In this document: in pieces, positions 7,460-16,196 of the stretch
How the letters are laid out: each line of letters opens with the position of its first letter
Numbering within the stretch: the stretch's first letter is position 1
Source of the DNA: Thomasclavelia spiroformis
GTDB taxonomy: Bacteria; Bacillota_I; Bacilli_A; Erysipelotrichales; Coprobacillaceae
Assembly (NCBI GenBank): GCA_016901755.1
Contig: JACJKV010000007.1
Coordinates: 1 to 64,000 of the forward strand
DNA length: 64,000 nucleotides
Direction of reading: 5' to 3'
Notes under the pieces: generated by a model
The model's input: only the letters and a program-made list of their open reading frames with translations
Databases searched by the model: none
Told to the model about the DNA's origin: nothing
Translations under genes and position numbers: made by a program

Positions 7460-7484
7460 TGACAACATTCATGTGCAGAAGAAT
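7460..7484. other. attR: right junction of the cotJC element
   Basis: TGACAACA (7460-7467) is the inverted partner of TGTTGTCA near attL. After 10 bp comes the core GAAGAAT (7478-7484), continuing into cotJC. In the excised circle the two arms would flank the core almost symmetrically (10 and 11 bp), as expected for the attP of a large serine integrase. Confidence 0.8.
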
Positions 7485-7915
7485 TAGCACATGTAGAAAT
7501 CATTTCTGCACTTGTTTATCAGCTGACAAAAGGATTAACAGCCAATGAAATCAAAGCTGGGGGCTTAGATGCCTATTTTACTGATCATACTTTAGGAATT
7601 TATCCAGTCAATAGTGCAGGGGTTCCATTTAGTGCTGATACGTTTCAGTCGGTGGGAGATCCAATTGCTGATCTGACTGAAGATATGGCAGCTGAACAGA
7701 AAGCCAGAATCACGTATGACAATATTCTGTCTTTAAGCAATAATGAAGAAGTCAATCGTGTTATTCGTTTTTTAAGAACGAGAGAAATTATTCATTATCA
7801 GCGTTTTGCTGAAGCTTTAGAATATGTCAAGAGTCAGTTAGACAGTCAAAATTACTATGCCTATAATCCAGCCTTAATGAATAACTGTATGCATAAGCCG
7901 ATTCAACCAAGATAG
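7484..7915 (+). CDS. cotJC: CotJC manganese-catalase-like coat protein, 3' segment
   Basis: 143 codons continuing the CotJC fold from L-A-H-V-E-I-I to the stop. They carry the remaining predicted manganese ligands: His of E-x-x-H at the junction, the AEQKAR glutamate and the REIIH E-x-x-H. An in-frame TGA at 7460 lies just upstream, and there is no start codon with a ribosome site, so this segment is silent until joined to 926-1121. No inactivating mutation is visible in either half, which argues that selection still acts on the assembled gene. CotJC is a coat protein related to dimanganese catalases and may detoxify hydrogen peroxide. Confidence 0.9.
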   Translation, partial: LAHVEIISALVYQLTKGLTANEIKAGGLDAYFTDHTLGIYPVNSAGVPFSADTFQSVGDPIADLTEDMAAEQKARITYDNILSLSNNEEVNRVIRFLRTREIIHYQRFAEALEYVKSQLDSQNYYAYNPALMNNCMHKPIQPR

Positions 7916-7921
7916 AAAACT

Positions 7922-7951
7922 AAAACGGAAGACATCGAGCTTCCGTTTTTT
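7922..7951 (+). terminator. Terminator of the cotJ operon
   Basis: ACGGAAG and CTTCCGT arms followed by a run of six T, directly after the cotJC stop. Confidence 0.85.
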
Positions 7952-7980
7952 AATAGTGTTTTTAGATCAGTTATTAAGCA

Positions 7981-8040
7981 TTGACATTTATAAAAATAAG
8001 GTTATAGCATTCTAATAGTAAGTATTCTTACTATTAGAAT
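7981..8040 (+). promoter_or_regulatory. Promoter and MarR-type operator
   Basis: A TTGACA -35 (7981-7986) is followed about 16 bp later by TATAGC, running into a perfect 14-bp inverted repeat, ATTCTAATAGTAAG/CTTACTATTAGAAT (8009-8040, 4-bp spacer). A palindrome overlapping the transcription start of a marR gene is the usual autorepression layout. Confidence 0.65.
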
Positions 8041-8061
8041 ACTTACAAAGGGGTGATCATA

Positions 8062-8515
8062 ATGGAAAGTCTGCATTATTTGCTGATGAAATCACAGGCT
8101 ATGTTTTATAAAAAAAATACATAGTGAAATTACCAAAATTAATTTAACTTCACGACAACCTATAATTCTGGATTACTTACTGCAATATGAGGAAGCTGAT
8201 CAAAAAACAATCGCTGCCTATTATGAAATAGAACGAGCAACTGTAGGCAGTATATTACTGCGAATGGAAGAAAATGGTCAGATTGTAAGAACACAGAAAA
8301 ACGGAAATCGCCGTTCTTTATATGTATCTTTAACACCTCAGAGCAAAATTGTGGCGTTAAAAGTGATGGACATTTTTAAGGACGTTGAGACTTACGTGAC
8401 AAGTCAGCTAAATGAAGAAGATGAAAAGACATTAGGTGATCTCCTTAATAAGATATGCATGACCATGGAGAATAAAGGGGATCTTTATGAAAAGAAAAAT
8501 CAATCATCCAGTTAA
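8062..8515 (+). pseudogene. MarR family regulator, frameshifted at an A8 run
   Basis: Starts at ATG 8062 behind AAGGGG. The first frame stops at 8122-8124 after 20 codons. The frame resumes one position off after A8 (8110-8117): loss of one A joins ...MFYKK to IHSEITKINLTSRQ and gives a full MarR of about 150 aa with a winged-helix domain (DQKTIAAYYEIERATVGSILLRMEENGQIVRT). The homopolymer could be a true inactivating slip, a phase-variable tract or a sequencing error. The adjacent membrane gene carries further lesions, which favours real decay. Confidence 0.8.
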
Positions 8516-9130
8516 AAGACTCATATTTTTAGCCTTAGGGGTGGTTATTATGGCTTTTGGTCTTGCTTTTTTTTATTAAAGCAGGGTTGGGAACTTCACC
8601 TATATCCAGTGTACCATATACTACCTCAACCATATCAGGATTATCGGTAGGAACAACAACGATCATAATGAATTTCTTTTTTGTTGTCATTCAGATACTG
8701 ATATTAAGAAAAAATTATGAATGATTTCAGTTACTGCAGTTTCCAGCAGCGATATTATTTGGAACAGTCATCGATATTGCCGAAAAAATATTAATGCCAT
8801 TAACATATTCAGGATATGTGATGCAATGGATTTTATGTATTATAGGCATATTGCTGATTGCACTGGGAGTAAGCGTGGAAGTTATGGCTAATCTGGTAAC
8901 GACTGCCGGAGAAGGTATCGTACTGGCAATCTGTAAAGTGACACCTGTTAAGTTCAGTAATATGAAAGTAATCTTTGATGTTACTCTTGTCTGTCTCTCG
9001 ATAGTCCTAGGTTTAGTCTTTTTAGGACGTTTAGATGGTGTAAGAGAAGGAACGATTTTTAGTAGGCGTTATTACCAGACAGACCAATAAAGTTATGAAA
9101 AAAATAGAATTAAAGTGTTTGGCTGATTAA
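8487..9130 (+). pseudogene. YczE/YitT-like membrane protein, decayed
   Basis: Starts at ATG 8487 behind AAAGGGG, overlapping the marR 3' end. It matches the multi-spanning YczE-type family (GLGTSPISSVPY, then repeated hydrophobic segments). Lesions: a frameshift at T8 (8567-8574), a TGA at 8722-8724 where a Trp is likely (NYE-stop-FQLLQFP), and another frameshift near 9060, after which the frame VGVITRQTNKVMKK continues to 9130. With three independent lesions it cannot make a full protein. It was probably controlled by the upstream MarR. Confidence 0.8.
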
Positions 9131-9146
9131 TAAACTAAGATTGTCA

Positions 9147-9198
9147 TGAAACTAATATGCAGACTTATTTATGGAATAGGATCTGCATATTAGTTTCA
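9147..9198. repeat. Perfect 17-bp inverted repeat
   Basis: TGAAACTAATATGCAGA and TCTGCATATTAGTTTCA flank an 18-nt loop. There is no T run on either side, so it is not a clear terminator. It lies between the decayed membrane gene and the convergent lipoprotein gene. Confidence 0.6.
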
Positions 9199-9213
9199 AA
9201 AGCAAATATGCGG

Positions 9214-9675
9214 TTATTGCTGCAATTCAATCTTTGTTACTTTATCATCCTTCAATGAAAAAGTGATTTCTATATCATCCACCTGATATGTCAAAGCTGA
9301 ACTGTCTTGTGCTGATGGATCATGCTGATAAGCTTTCTGGACTTTGTTTTTACTGCTGCCTACCTTGAGCTCGTTATCAAGATGATAAGTGTCGGTCAGT
9401 AAGGTGATCTTTTTGACCGAACCATCCATGCCGACAAATATTTCTGCATCTTCATTGGTGTAAAAAACAGCAGAGCTTTCTGTTTCTAGAGTTTCATGAT
9501 CTTGAAGATAAGTATCAGGGTCATCAAACGGCTGTCCTGGTTTTAAAGACTGTTCATTTTCCAGAATCACGGTATTGTTGGTTATTTCAGTCTGTTTGTC
9601 TTCATTTGACTGTGATGACTGTTTACAGCCACATAACATGATTAAACAAAGTGTCAATAATAATAATTTTTTCAT
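9214..9675 (-). CDS. Lipoprotein of unknown function
   Basis: 153 aa with a lipoprotein signal peptide: MKKLLLLTLCLIMLCGC gives lipobox L-C-G-C with the modified Cys at residue 17. A low-complexity polar linker follows (to about residue 45). The rest is a compact beta-rich domain containing GMDGSVKKITLLTDTYHLDNELKVGSSKNKV, reminiscent of small extracellular lipoproteins with repeated KVTKI-type strands. I do not recognise a family. It lies downstream of the ABC gene but is separated from it by a terminator, so it is probably transcribed on its own. Confidence 0.75.
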   Translation of the reverse strand: MKKLLLLTLCLIMLCGCKQSSQSNEDKQTEITNNTVILENEQSLKPGQPFDDPDTYLQDHETLETESSAVFYTNEDAEIFVGMDGSVKKITLLTDTYHLDNELKVGSSKNKVQKAYQHDPSAQDSSALTYQVDDIEITFSLKDDKVTKIELQQ

Positions 9676-9721
9676 TTCTTATCCTTCTTTCTTGATTAAT
9701 CCTATCATAATCTAAACAGCT

Positions 9722-9752
9722 GAAAAAGAAAAGTGCTGCGTGAACAGCACTT
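9722..9752 (-). terminator. Terminator after the ABC exporter gene
   Basis: On the minus strand AAGTGCTG, a 6-nt loop and CAGCACTT are followed by TTCTTTTTC. It overlaps the stop of the ABC gene and ends the GntR-ABC operon. Confidence 0.7.
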
Positions 9753-12555
9753 ATTTTCTATCTTTAATAGCATCAATCGGTTTTTTTCTAGAAATACGAT
9801 AAACGGGAAGGAATGAAGAAACAAAAGCGATAGCTAATGAGATAAAAAGCAGTAACAGAATTTCTATTAAACCAAAATCCAGGACCGTCACGATCACCTG
9901 AAATTCACTGTTGATATAATGATTAAAGAAATTAACTCCCAGATAGCACATCAGACATGAAAGCAGCCAGTTGATCAAAGCAATGACCAGACTTTCATTA
10001 AAGAAGATTTTTAAGATATCCATACTTCTGGCACCTACAGCACGTAATATACCAATTTCATGCTGTTTGTTGTTGATACTGGTTACGATGAAGTTACAGA
10101 ACATGATAGCAGCAAAGAAAGCAAAACCAATGGCCATGTAGAAAAAGATATCTTTTAAAGCTGAAGTTAATGAATTCACTGTTGAAAGCATTGGCATCAC
10201 CTGGTTATTCAAGGTATAGTTGGAACTTTTGATACCATCATCATAAGTGAAAGCGATGATGTCTTTTAAGGACTGGTCATCTTGTAATGATGATACAAAG
10301 GTGCTGACATAGCCATCTTTTTTTAAATTATATTGACTGATCAGTTTATTTTTAAGCACGAATTCATGGGATTCATTCTGTATATCATTAATATAAACAC
10401 CGGCAATCTGATCAATGATGTTTTCATAGTATTTCATATCAGAAAGAGACAGTCTGATTTGACTGCTTGTGATTTCGTTTTGATATTGACTGACAGTTTT
10501 TCTGATCGTTTCTTTCATTTGTTTTGTATCGTCAATATCACTTACATCTTGAAGGATATGGTCTTCAATGGTTGATCCATCAGCGAGTTTTATATTTTTG
10601 ATCGTATGATAGTTGAGATAAACGCTGCCATTATTGTTGAATTCAACAATATTGTTTTGATCAGCATCATCATAACTGTAAAAATATTCTGTTGAATAAT
10701 AGTCATCCTCTTCATAAAGTTCAAGATACGTATTATTTTTCTGTGTGGCATAGAGACAATAGCCATCGACCAGCTGCTTAAATAAAGCATCATTGATATA
10801 GCCTATATTATGATAACTGTTATTAAGCAAGGTCCACAGTTCACTTTGCAGATAGTAGGACATGATTCCCTGATTTTCACTGACCATATCCTGATAGCGG
10901 GACAGATCGAGATGCGTATCTAAAATACCACATATTTTTAAAGTTTTAGGCTGATTATTGATCGTTATCGTCAGTTCCTTATTCAGCAGATCTTCGATTT
11001 TGGCAATCTGGAAAGTTGTTGTTTTTCCCTGATGATCAGTTAGCTGATAGCCAAAATCTTTAAATAGCTGGGCCGTATATTGTGTGATCACGATTTCCTG
11101 ATCATTCTGTGGTAACGTACCAGTCAGTTTGAAATTATTTTGTCTGATCGTTTCGTTATCAAGGACAGATAGTGATGATAATGTTGTCTGATATAATGGC
11201 ATATTATTTTCATCAAGCTGATCTAAATTGCTCATATGATGGCTTAAAGACAAACTAGTACCTAAATTATCCTGACTGAATGTATTGATGAAATGATTTT
11301 GCGGAAATTGTTTGTTAAGCAGCTCAAAGTCATCGGTATTCATATTGGTATTGAGTTCATAAGTGTAATCATTTTCCTGATCTTCAATGACCATATTTTT
11401 ACCAACAGCAATATAATCGATTTGATTGTCTTTAATCGAATTGAAAGTTGCTGTTTCTTTATCGTACTGCCAGAACGTATCAGTTAAACCAAACAGGGTA
11501 AAAGATACGACGGATAAGAAAATGGTCATGATTAGACGAAACGGTTTCAGTCTTAAATTCGATAAGGCAAATCTGAAAGAATTTTTTAATGGTAGACGAG
11601 AACGAATCAGGTGCAGCTTTTTTCTGTCATTGTTTTGGGCGTGCAAATGTTTTTCCTGAGTTTCATGGAAGACTTCCAGACGGCCTTTATCATCAATATG
11701 ATTGACTTTGCTGATGGTCTGATTGGTACCCTGATTAAGTGAGATGATAGCATCACCCTGATGATTTTTAAGTTCTTTGATAATTTTCTTAATTTCATCT
11801 TCACTTAAATCATGACACTGATCGATATGGATAAATTCATTTTTGATATAATTGATATTGTTGCTGATACGATCTGGTAAAACATAATCTTTACTGGTAT
11901 CGCTGATGATCTTACCATCAGCCAGCTCAATGATCCGATCACCATACTGCTTAGCAAATTCTCTATCATGAGAAACAATCAGTACGAGTTTTTCTTTGGA
12001 CAGCTGTTTTAAAGTATCAAAAACCTGTTTACCGGTATGACTGTCTAAAGCACCAGTTGGTTCATCAGCCATAATTATTTGTGGATTTTTGATTAAAGCT
12101 CGGGCAATGGCCACTCTTTGGAGCTGACCGCCGGAAAGCTCATTTGGCTTTCTGTTTTTTTGATCTTTAAGATCGACCTGCTTAAGAATCTGATCAATTG
12201 TTTCCTGGTCAGCTTTTTTTCCCTGTAACTGCAAGGCCAAAGCAATATTGTCTTTGACCGAAAGATGATCGATAATATTATATTCCTGGAAAATAAAACC
12301 GATATAGGTATTACGATAGGCATCAAAATCACGGGTTTTAAAATCTTTACTTGATTTGCCGTCAATGATGATTTCACCTTCATCAAACTGATCAAGGCCA
12401 CCAATGACATTCAGTAAAGTACTTTTACCACTGCCGCTTTTCCCTAAGATAAAAACCATGCCTTTTTCCTGAATAGATAAGCTGATATGATCAAGGGCTT
12501 TGATCGTATTTTTTTTCAGCTTATATGTTTTGGATAAATTACGGATTTCAAGCAT
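9751..12555 (-). CDS. ABC transporter: ATPase fused to FtsX/MacB-type permease
   Basis: 934 aa, behind AAGGAGG. An N-terminal ATPase (1-220) has Walker A GKSGSGKST, signature LSGGQLQRVAIARAL and Walker B IIMADEPTGALD, the LolD/MacB subfamily pattern. A linker (220-325) leads to a permease with one TM near 335, a large extracellular domain (about 360-790) and three C-terminal TMs (about 805-930) containing the FtsX signature GILRAVGARSMDIL. ATPase-first fusions of this type act as mechanotransmission or peptide-resistance transporters. Substrate unknown. It is the fourth gene of the GntR-ABC operon, 52 bp after the permease gene. Confidence 0.88.
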   Translation of the reverse strand: MLEIRNLSKTYKLKKNTIKALDHISLSIQEKGMVFILGKSGSGKSTLLNVIGGLDQFDEGEIIIDGKSSKDFKTRDFDAYRNTYIGFIFQEYNIIDHLSVKDNIALALQLQGKKADQETIDQILKQVDLKDQKNRKPNELSGGQLQRVAIARALIKNPQIIMADEPTGALDSHTGKQVFDTLKQLSKEKLVLIVSHDREFAKQYGDRIIELADGKIISDTSKDYVLPDRISNNINYIKNEFIHIDQCHDLSEDEIKKIIKELKNHQGDAIISLNQGTNQTISKVNHIDDKGRLEVFHETQEKHLHAQNNDRKKLHLIRSRLPLKNSFRFALSNLRLKPFRLIMTIFLSVVSFTLFGLTDTFWQYDKETATFNSIKDNQIDYIAVGKNMVIEDQENDYTYELNTNMNTDDFELLNKQFPQNHFINTFSQDNLGTSLSLSHHMSNLDQLDENNMPLYQTTLSSLSVLDNETIRQNNFKLTGTLPQNDQEIVITQYTAQLFKDFGYQLTDHQGKTTTFQIAKIEDLLNKELTITINNQPKTLKICGILDTHLDLSRYQDMVSENQGIMSYYLQSELWTLLNNSYHNIGYINDALFKQLVDGYCLYATQKNNTYLELYEEDDYYSTEYFYSYDDADQNNIVEFNNNGSVYLNYHTIKNIKLADGSTIEDHILQDVSDIDDTKQMKETIRKTVSQYQNEITSSQIRLSLSDMKYYENIIDQIAGVYINDIQNESHEFVLKNKLISQYNLKKDGYVSTFVSSLQDDQSLKDIIAFTYDDGIKSSNYTLNNQVMPMLSTVNSLTSALKDIFFYMAIGFAFFAAIMFCNFIVTSINNKQHEIGILRAVGARSMDILKIFFNESLVIALINWLLSCLMCYLGVNFFNHYINSEFQVIVTVLDFGLIEILLLLFISLAIAFVSSFLPVYRISRKKPIDAIKDRK

Positions 12556-12607
12556 ATGGATTCCTCCTTTTTAAAATGCCCTGTAGGCGTTACTAAATTT
12601 CTTCGTA

Positions 12608-14035
12608 TTATTCAGCAGAATAAAAACTACCATGATGACATGTATATTGTGGGTTAGTTTCTACTGTATTTAAAAATTCATCATATAGTCTGATGTATTC
12701 CTCAATTTGTTTTTCAGTTGTCAACATATAAGATCGGTATGTTGAGTTTACATCATTATCATATGAAATAGAAATAACTGCTAAATAGTTTTCACCCTCA
12801 ATATCTTGAATAGGGGTCATCATATTTTCATTAAGCAGGCGATGATGAAATTCATACATCAGTTTTATTGTGTTTTTGTTTTTGCTGTCGATAAACATAT
12901 AGTCTGTTCTTTCATTTTTATAAAGGAAAGGCTGTTTTGAATTGATACTAAAGTAAAATTCATCTTGTTTATTGATTTCGGGATATTCTGACATGATAGT
13001 AAATCCATGTGTGCTTTGAAAAATATACCCAAAACCAACACAGCTAATGATCAAAGCAATAAAAACAGCTGGCATTTTCCATGTAAATCTGACTTTTCTG
13101 ATAGCGAAGAAATACATCAGCAGATAGAACACAAAGATAAGAATATAAAAAGTAATTGTATTTGTGTCAAATTCGTTATGATAAATAGCGAGCATCAGTG
13201 AAAAAATAATCAGGGTTATCAATAATGGATAAATAAAGACAGAACGTGTATAATTTTCACTTTGTTCCAGAGTTCTTCTTTTAAACAGCCAATAAGCAAT
13301 AAAATCAAAGCCTATAGTTACAATCAGCCAATAAATGATCTGTATCGAACTGATCATCACAGTATTATCCATACAGTAAGCAATCTGGAGGAAACCATTA
13401 TAAATGAAACTGATATAATCAAGCATAGGATTAAAAACTTCAGTATAGTTACCACTGCCTAACATAAAATTGTTGCCTAATGTCGACAGGAACAACTTAA
13501 AGCATCCATAAATCAGAAAAGGGACAAGCATATAGGCAAGGCTGACTAAATAACTGTCTAAAAGGTTCTGACACAGTAAAACAATAACAGTAATCACTGA
13601 TTCCATGCATAACATATAGATTATCATAAGTATCACTGAAAACAGCTGACTGCCTAAAGAGGCCGGTAAAAAGAAGTTTTTGATCATGATAGCAATAAGA
13701 TAATTGACGATAACCGGAACAATCGTACTGAATATCGCAAAACATGATGTCGTTATAAATAATGATTCTTTTTTGATCGGTAATGAAAAATACAGAATGT
13801 TGCTTTTCTTTTTCTGTAAGAATGTAAACAGATAAATAGGAACAATAAAAGAAATGAGAAAACCAAACATTGAAGTGATAACCACTATCTGACCAAAATT
13901 TTCTCCATTGCCATTATTTAAAAAATTAATTGTCAAAAACGGTGTCAGAATAAAGCTAATCAGCCAAATCAGCAGTAAATATCTTTTATTCTGTCTGATG
14001 AGATAGCGAAAATAGTTTTTATTGATCATCTTCAT
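12608..14035 (-). CDS. ABC transporter permease (YtrC/D-like)
   Basis: 475 aa if started at the Met of MKMINKNYFRYL (14035), which is spaced 10 nt from AAAGGGG; an in-frame ATG at 14065 lies upstream of that site. About ten hydrophobic segments occur between residues 20 and 340, followed by a soluble C-terminal domain (about 345-475) with no known motif. It overlaps the ATPase gene by 17 nt, so the two are coupled and form one transporter. Related systems in Bacillus (ytr, and other GntR-linked exporters) answer cell-wall antibiotics. Confidence 0.8.
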   Translation of the reverse strand: MKMINKNYFRYLIRQNKRYLLLIWLISFILTPFLTINFLNNGNGENFGQIVVITSMFGFLISFIVPIYLFTFLQKKKSNILYFSLPIKKESLFITTSCFAIFSTIVPVIVNYLIAIMIKNFFLPASLGSQLFSVILMIIYMLCMESVITVIVLLCQNLLDSYLVSLAYMLVPFLIYGCFKLFLSTLGNNFMLGSGNYTEVFNPMLDYISFIYNGFLQIAYCMDNTVMISSIQIIYWLIVTIGFDFIAYWLFKRRTLEQSENYTRSVFIYPLLITLIIFSLMLAIYHNEFDTNTITFYILIFVFYLLMYFFAIRKVRFTWKMPAVFIALIISCVGFGYIFQSTHGFTIMSEYPEINKQDEFYFSINSKQPFLYKNERTDYMFIDSKNKNTIKLMYEFHHRLLNENMMTPIQDIEGENYLAVISISYDNDVNSTYRSYMLTTEKQIEEYIRLYDEFLNTVETNPQYTCHHGSFYSAE

Positions 14036-14918
14036 AAATACCATACCCCTTTCTTTCCATTTCATAGATAAATATTTCTTCCAGATTGACGGGCAGTACT
14101 TCCAGCAATAAAGGATTTAATGAATTCAGATAGGTTTTGATATCTTCGATATCACCTTTAACGACCATATTGATGACTCTTGACTGTTTTTTAAATGACA
14201 GCAGCTCCAGATGATCAAAACGCTCTCTATCTAATTCTTCTTTAAAAGCCAGCTGGATCTTATGAATGTGATCTTTGGCTTCATACAGGTCTCCACTGGT
14301 TGCAATCATACCATCATCAAGAATGCCAAAATAATCACAGATATCTTCGAGTTCTCTTAAATTATGTGAAGAAATAATGACAGTCATATCTTTGTTTTCA
14401 ATCAAAGTGGTGATGGCTCTTTTGAAAGTTAAGCGCATGACAGGATCTAAACCATCAAAAGCTTCATCTAACAGCAGATATTTTGGTGCGATTGCCAAAG
14501 CAATGGCTAACATGGTCTGTCGTTTCATCCCTTTAGAAAAATCTTTGATGGGTTTATTCAGCGGCAAAGAGAAGAAATCGGTATATTTATACAAATCATC
14601 TTCATTAAATGAAGGATACCAGGTTTTATAAAAATCACACATGGCAGTAATAGTAGCGTGTGTAAAAAAGTAAGGATCATCGCTGATCAGCAAAATATCC
14701 TTTTTGATTTCGGTGTTTTCATAGACTTCCTGACCATCATAGTAAATACTGCCTGAATCGGCTTGTGATATGCCGTTTAACAGATATAGTAATGTCGATT
14801 TACCAGCACCATTAGGACCAATCAGACCAAAAATACTGCCGGTAGGAATCGTCAGATTTAAGTGTTTTAATACGACTTTCTGTCCAAAAGCTTTATTGAC
14901 ATTGGAAAGTTCGATCAT
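14019..14918 (-). CDS. ABC transporter ATPase (YtrB-like)
   Basis: 299 aa with Walker A GLIGPNGAGKST, signature FSKGMKRQ (degenerate LSGGQ, as usual in this subfamily), Walker B YLLLDEAFDGLD and switch His in ISSHNL. Its C-terminal 80 residues are an accessory domain. It overlaps gntR by 4 nt and the permease by 17 nt, so it is the energy subunit of that permease. Confidence 0.88.
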   Translation of the reverse strand: MIELSNVNKAFGQKVVLKHLNLTIPTGSIFGLIGPNGAGKSTLLYLLNGISQADSGSIYYDGQEVYENTEIKKDILLISDDPYFFTHATITAMCDFYKTWYPSFNEDDLYKYTDFFSLPLNKPIKDFSKGMKRQTMLAIALAIAPKYLLLDEAFDGLDPVMRLTFKRAITTLIENKDMTVIISSHNLRELEDICDYFGILDDGMIATSGDLYEAKDHIHKIQLAFKEELDRERFDHLELLSFKKQSRVINMVVKGDIEDIKTYLNSLNPLLLEVLPVNLEEIFIYEMERKGYGIYEDDQ

Positions 14919-15283
14919 TGTTCTTCCTCCTTATAAATCATATTGATCAGATCAGTTAACTGTTTTTTACTGATCTGGTGTTTTTTCATTTCTTCTACAA
15001 CTGTCTGAAAATAGTGTAGTTTTTCATCTTTGATCAGCTGATCGGTTTCATTATCAGCCACAAAACATCCTTTTCCTTTCACGGAATAGACATAGCCCTG
15101 ATTTTCCAGTTCCTGATAGGCTTTAGCGACGGTGTTAGGATTGACCCCAATTTGAGATGCTAAGCTTCTTACAGACGGGAGCTTATCATTAGGTAAGAGG
15201 ATGCCGATGGAGATAAATTCCAGAATCTGTTTTTTAAGCTGTTCAAAGATCGGTGTTTTACTTTGTAAATCAACAATAAACAT
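14915..15283 (-). CDS. GntR family transcriptional regulator (YtrA subfamily)
   Basis: 122 aa: an N-terminal winged helix (residues about 10-75, containing LPSVRSLASQIGVNPNTVAKAYQELENQGY) plus a short helical C-terminal tail, the length and layout of YtrA-type regulators that control ABC exporters. It is first in the operon, with a long palindrome in its promoter, so self-repression with release by a ligand or envelope stress is likely. Confidence 0.9.
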   Translation of the reverse strand: MFIVDLQSKTPIFEQLKKQILEFISIGILLPNDKLPSVRSLASQIGVNPNTVAKAYQELENQGYVYSVKGKGCFVADNETDQLIKDEKLHYFQTVVEEMKKHQISKKQLTDLINMIYKEEEQ

Positions 15284-15296
15284 ATCATTCCTCCTA

Positions 15297-15353
15297 ACTG
15301 TATTAGTGTACTACCTACACTAATACAGTATAATAACTTTGATCTTTTGTCAA
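15297..15353 (-). promoter_or_regulatory. GntR operator and promoter of the ABC operon
   Basis: A perfect 14-bp inverted repeat, ACTGTATTAGTGTA/TACACTAATACAGT, with a 5-bp spacer lies at 15297-15329, just upstream of gntR. On the minus strand, -35 TTGACA (15348-15353) and -10 TATACT (15327-15332), 15 bp apart, partly overlap it, so a bound repressor would block the promoter. Confidence 0.75.
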
Positions 15354-15419
15354 TATGGATAGAAAAATTGTTTTACTTTTGGTTTATTCATTTATACAAT
15401 AAAGAAAAAGGAGAGAAAT

Positions 15420-16187
15420 ATGAAATTGAAACCATTGAATATCATAATGATCTTAATTGGATCGATCATGTTTATCTGGTATCTGTTACCAGCTGTGATG
15501 AGAGGTTTGATCAATATTGGCAATATTGCGGGGATGCTTGTTTTTGGAATTATCACGGTTTATGGGGTATTTTCGGTGAAAATCAATGAAGTAATCATCA
15601 ATTTATGGCAACCTGTCATCGGAAAAGTGATGATTAGTTTTGTTAGTATCCTGATTGCTGTAAGTTTTGTGCTGGTTGCTGTTTTTTCTTATCAGATGTA
15701 CAGTCATGCCTATCGTGAAACTGATCAACCAACAACTTTGGTTGTTTTAGGATGTCGTGTTTATGGCACATCTCCAAGTCTGATGTTAAAGGAAAGACTG
15801 GATGCGGCTTATCAGTATCTTGAAGAACATCAAGATGTCAGCTGTGTAGTTTCTGGGGGACAGGGAGAAAATGAAGATATCAGTGAAGCCAAGTGCATGT
15901 ATAATTATCTAATTGATAAAGGTATTGATGAAAAAAGAATTTTTTTGGAAGATCAGTCGACTTCGACGCGTGAAAATCTTCTGTTTTCTAAAAAGGTTAT
16001 TGAACAAAATGATTTGCCTGCCGCAATGACGATCGTGACGAATGAATTTCATCAGTATCGTGCGTTTTTGATTGCTGAAAACTTAGGCTTGGAAGCTTAT
16101 GCTGTTAGCGGTCATACTGCTTTATGGCTTTTTCCAACATACTATACCAGAGAACTGTTTGGCTTGATTTATCAGTTTGTCTTTTAG
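15420..16187 (+). CDS. YdcF/SanA-like (DUF218) membrane-anchored protein
   Basis: 255 aa. Three hydrophobic segments in residues 5-95 anchor a DUF218 domain: TLVVLGCRVYGTSPSLMLKERLDAA, then VVSGGQGENEDISEA and TSTRENLLFS, ending in TNEFHQYRA. DUF218 proteins bind nucleotides or act in cell-envelope upkeep (SanA, ElyC); the reaction is not settled. It follows a good ribosome site (AAGGAGAG) and is 9 bp upstream of the HD protein gene, so they are probably co-transcribed. Confidence 0.85.
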   Translation: MKLKPLNIIMILIGSIMFIWYLLPAVMRGLINIGNIAGMLVFGIITVYGVFSVKINEVIINLWQPVIGKVMISFVSILIAVSFVLVAVFSYQMYSHAYRETDQPTTLVVLGCRVYGTSPSLMLKERLDAAYQYLEEHQDVSCVVSGGQGENEDISEAKCMYNYLIDKGIDEKRIFLEDQSTSTRENLLFSKKVIEQNDLPAAMTIVTNEFHQYRAFLIAENLGLEAYAVSGHTALWLFPTYYTRELFGLIYQFVF

Positions 16188-16196
16188 GAGAATAAG

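Larger units (their letters stand above)
1122..7484. mobile_element. 6.4-kb serine-recombinase intervening element inserted in cotJC
   Basis: The element is bounded by the 7-bp direct repeat GAAGAAT and has inner-end inverted repeats (TGTTGTCA/TGACAACA). It contains a large serine recombinase, a type IV restriction-like protein, a 56-aa small protein, a long non-coding AT-rich stretch and a Fic protein. Its length (6,363 bp) is divisible by three. Removing it restores the cotJC frame exactly at a conserved E-x-x-H motif. It has no phage structural genes, so it is a non-phage element or a reduced prophage remnant. Known parallels in other spore formers are skin in sigK and SP-beta in spsM, which are excised by serine recombinases in the mother cell. 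Confidence 0.88.

Noticed and set aside
1122-7484. Element as an intact prophage
   Set aside because: No capsid, tail, terminase, lysis or replication genes are present within 6.4 kb.
8110-8117. Programmed ribosomal frameshifting in marR
   Set aside because: There is no downstream stimulatory structure or internal ribosome site that I can see, and the neighbouring gene is also broken.
8719-8730. In-frame TGA in the YczE-like gene as a possible recoded (Trp or Sec) codon
   Set aside because: Other genes in the window use TGA as a normal stop, and the gene has additional frameshifts; decay is simpler.
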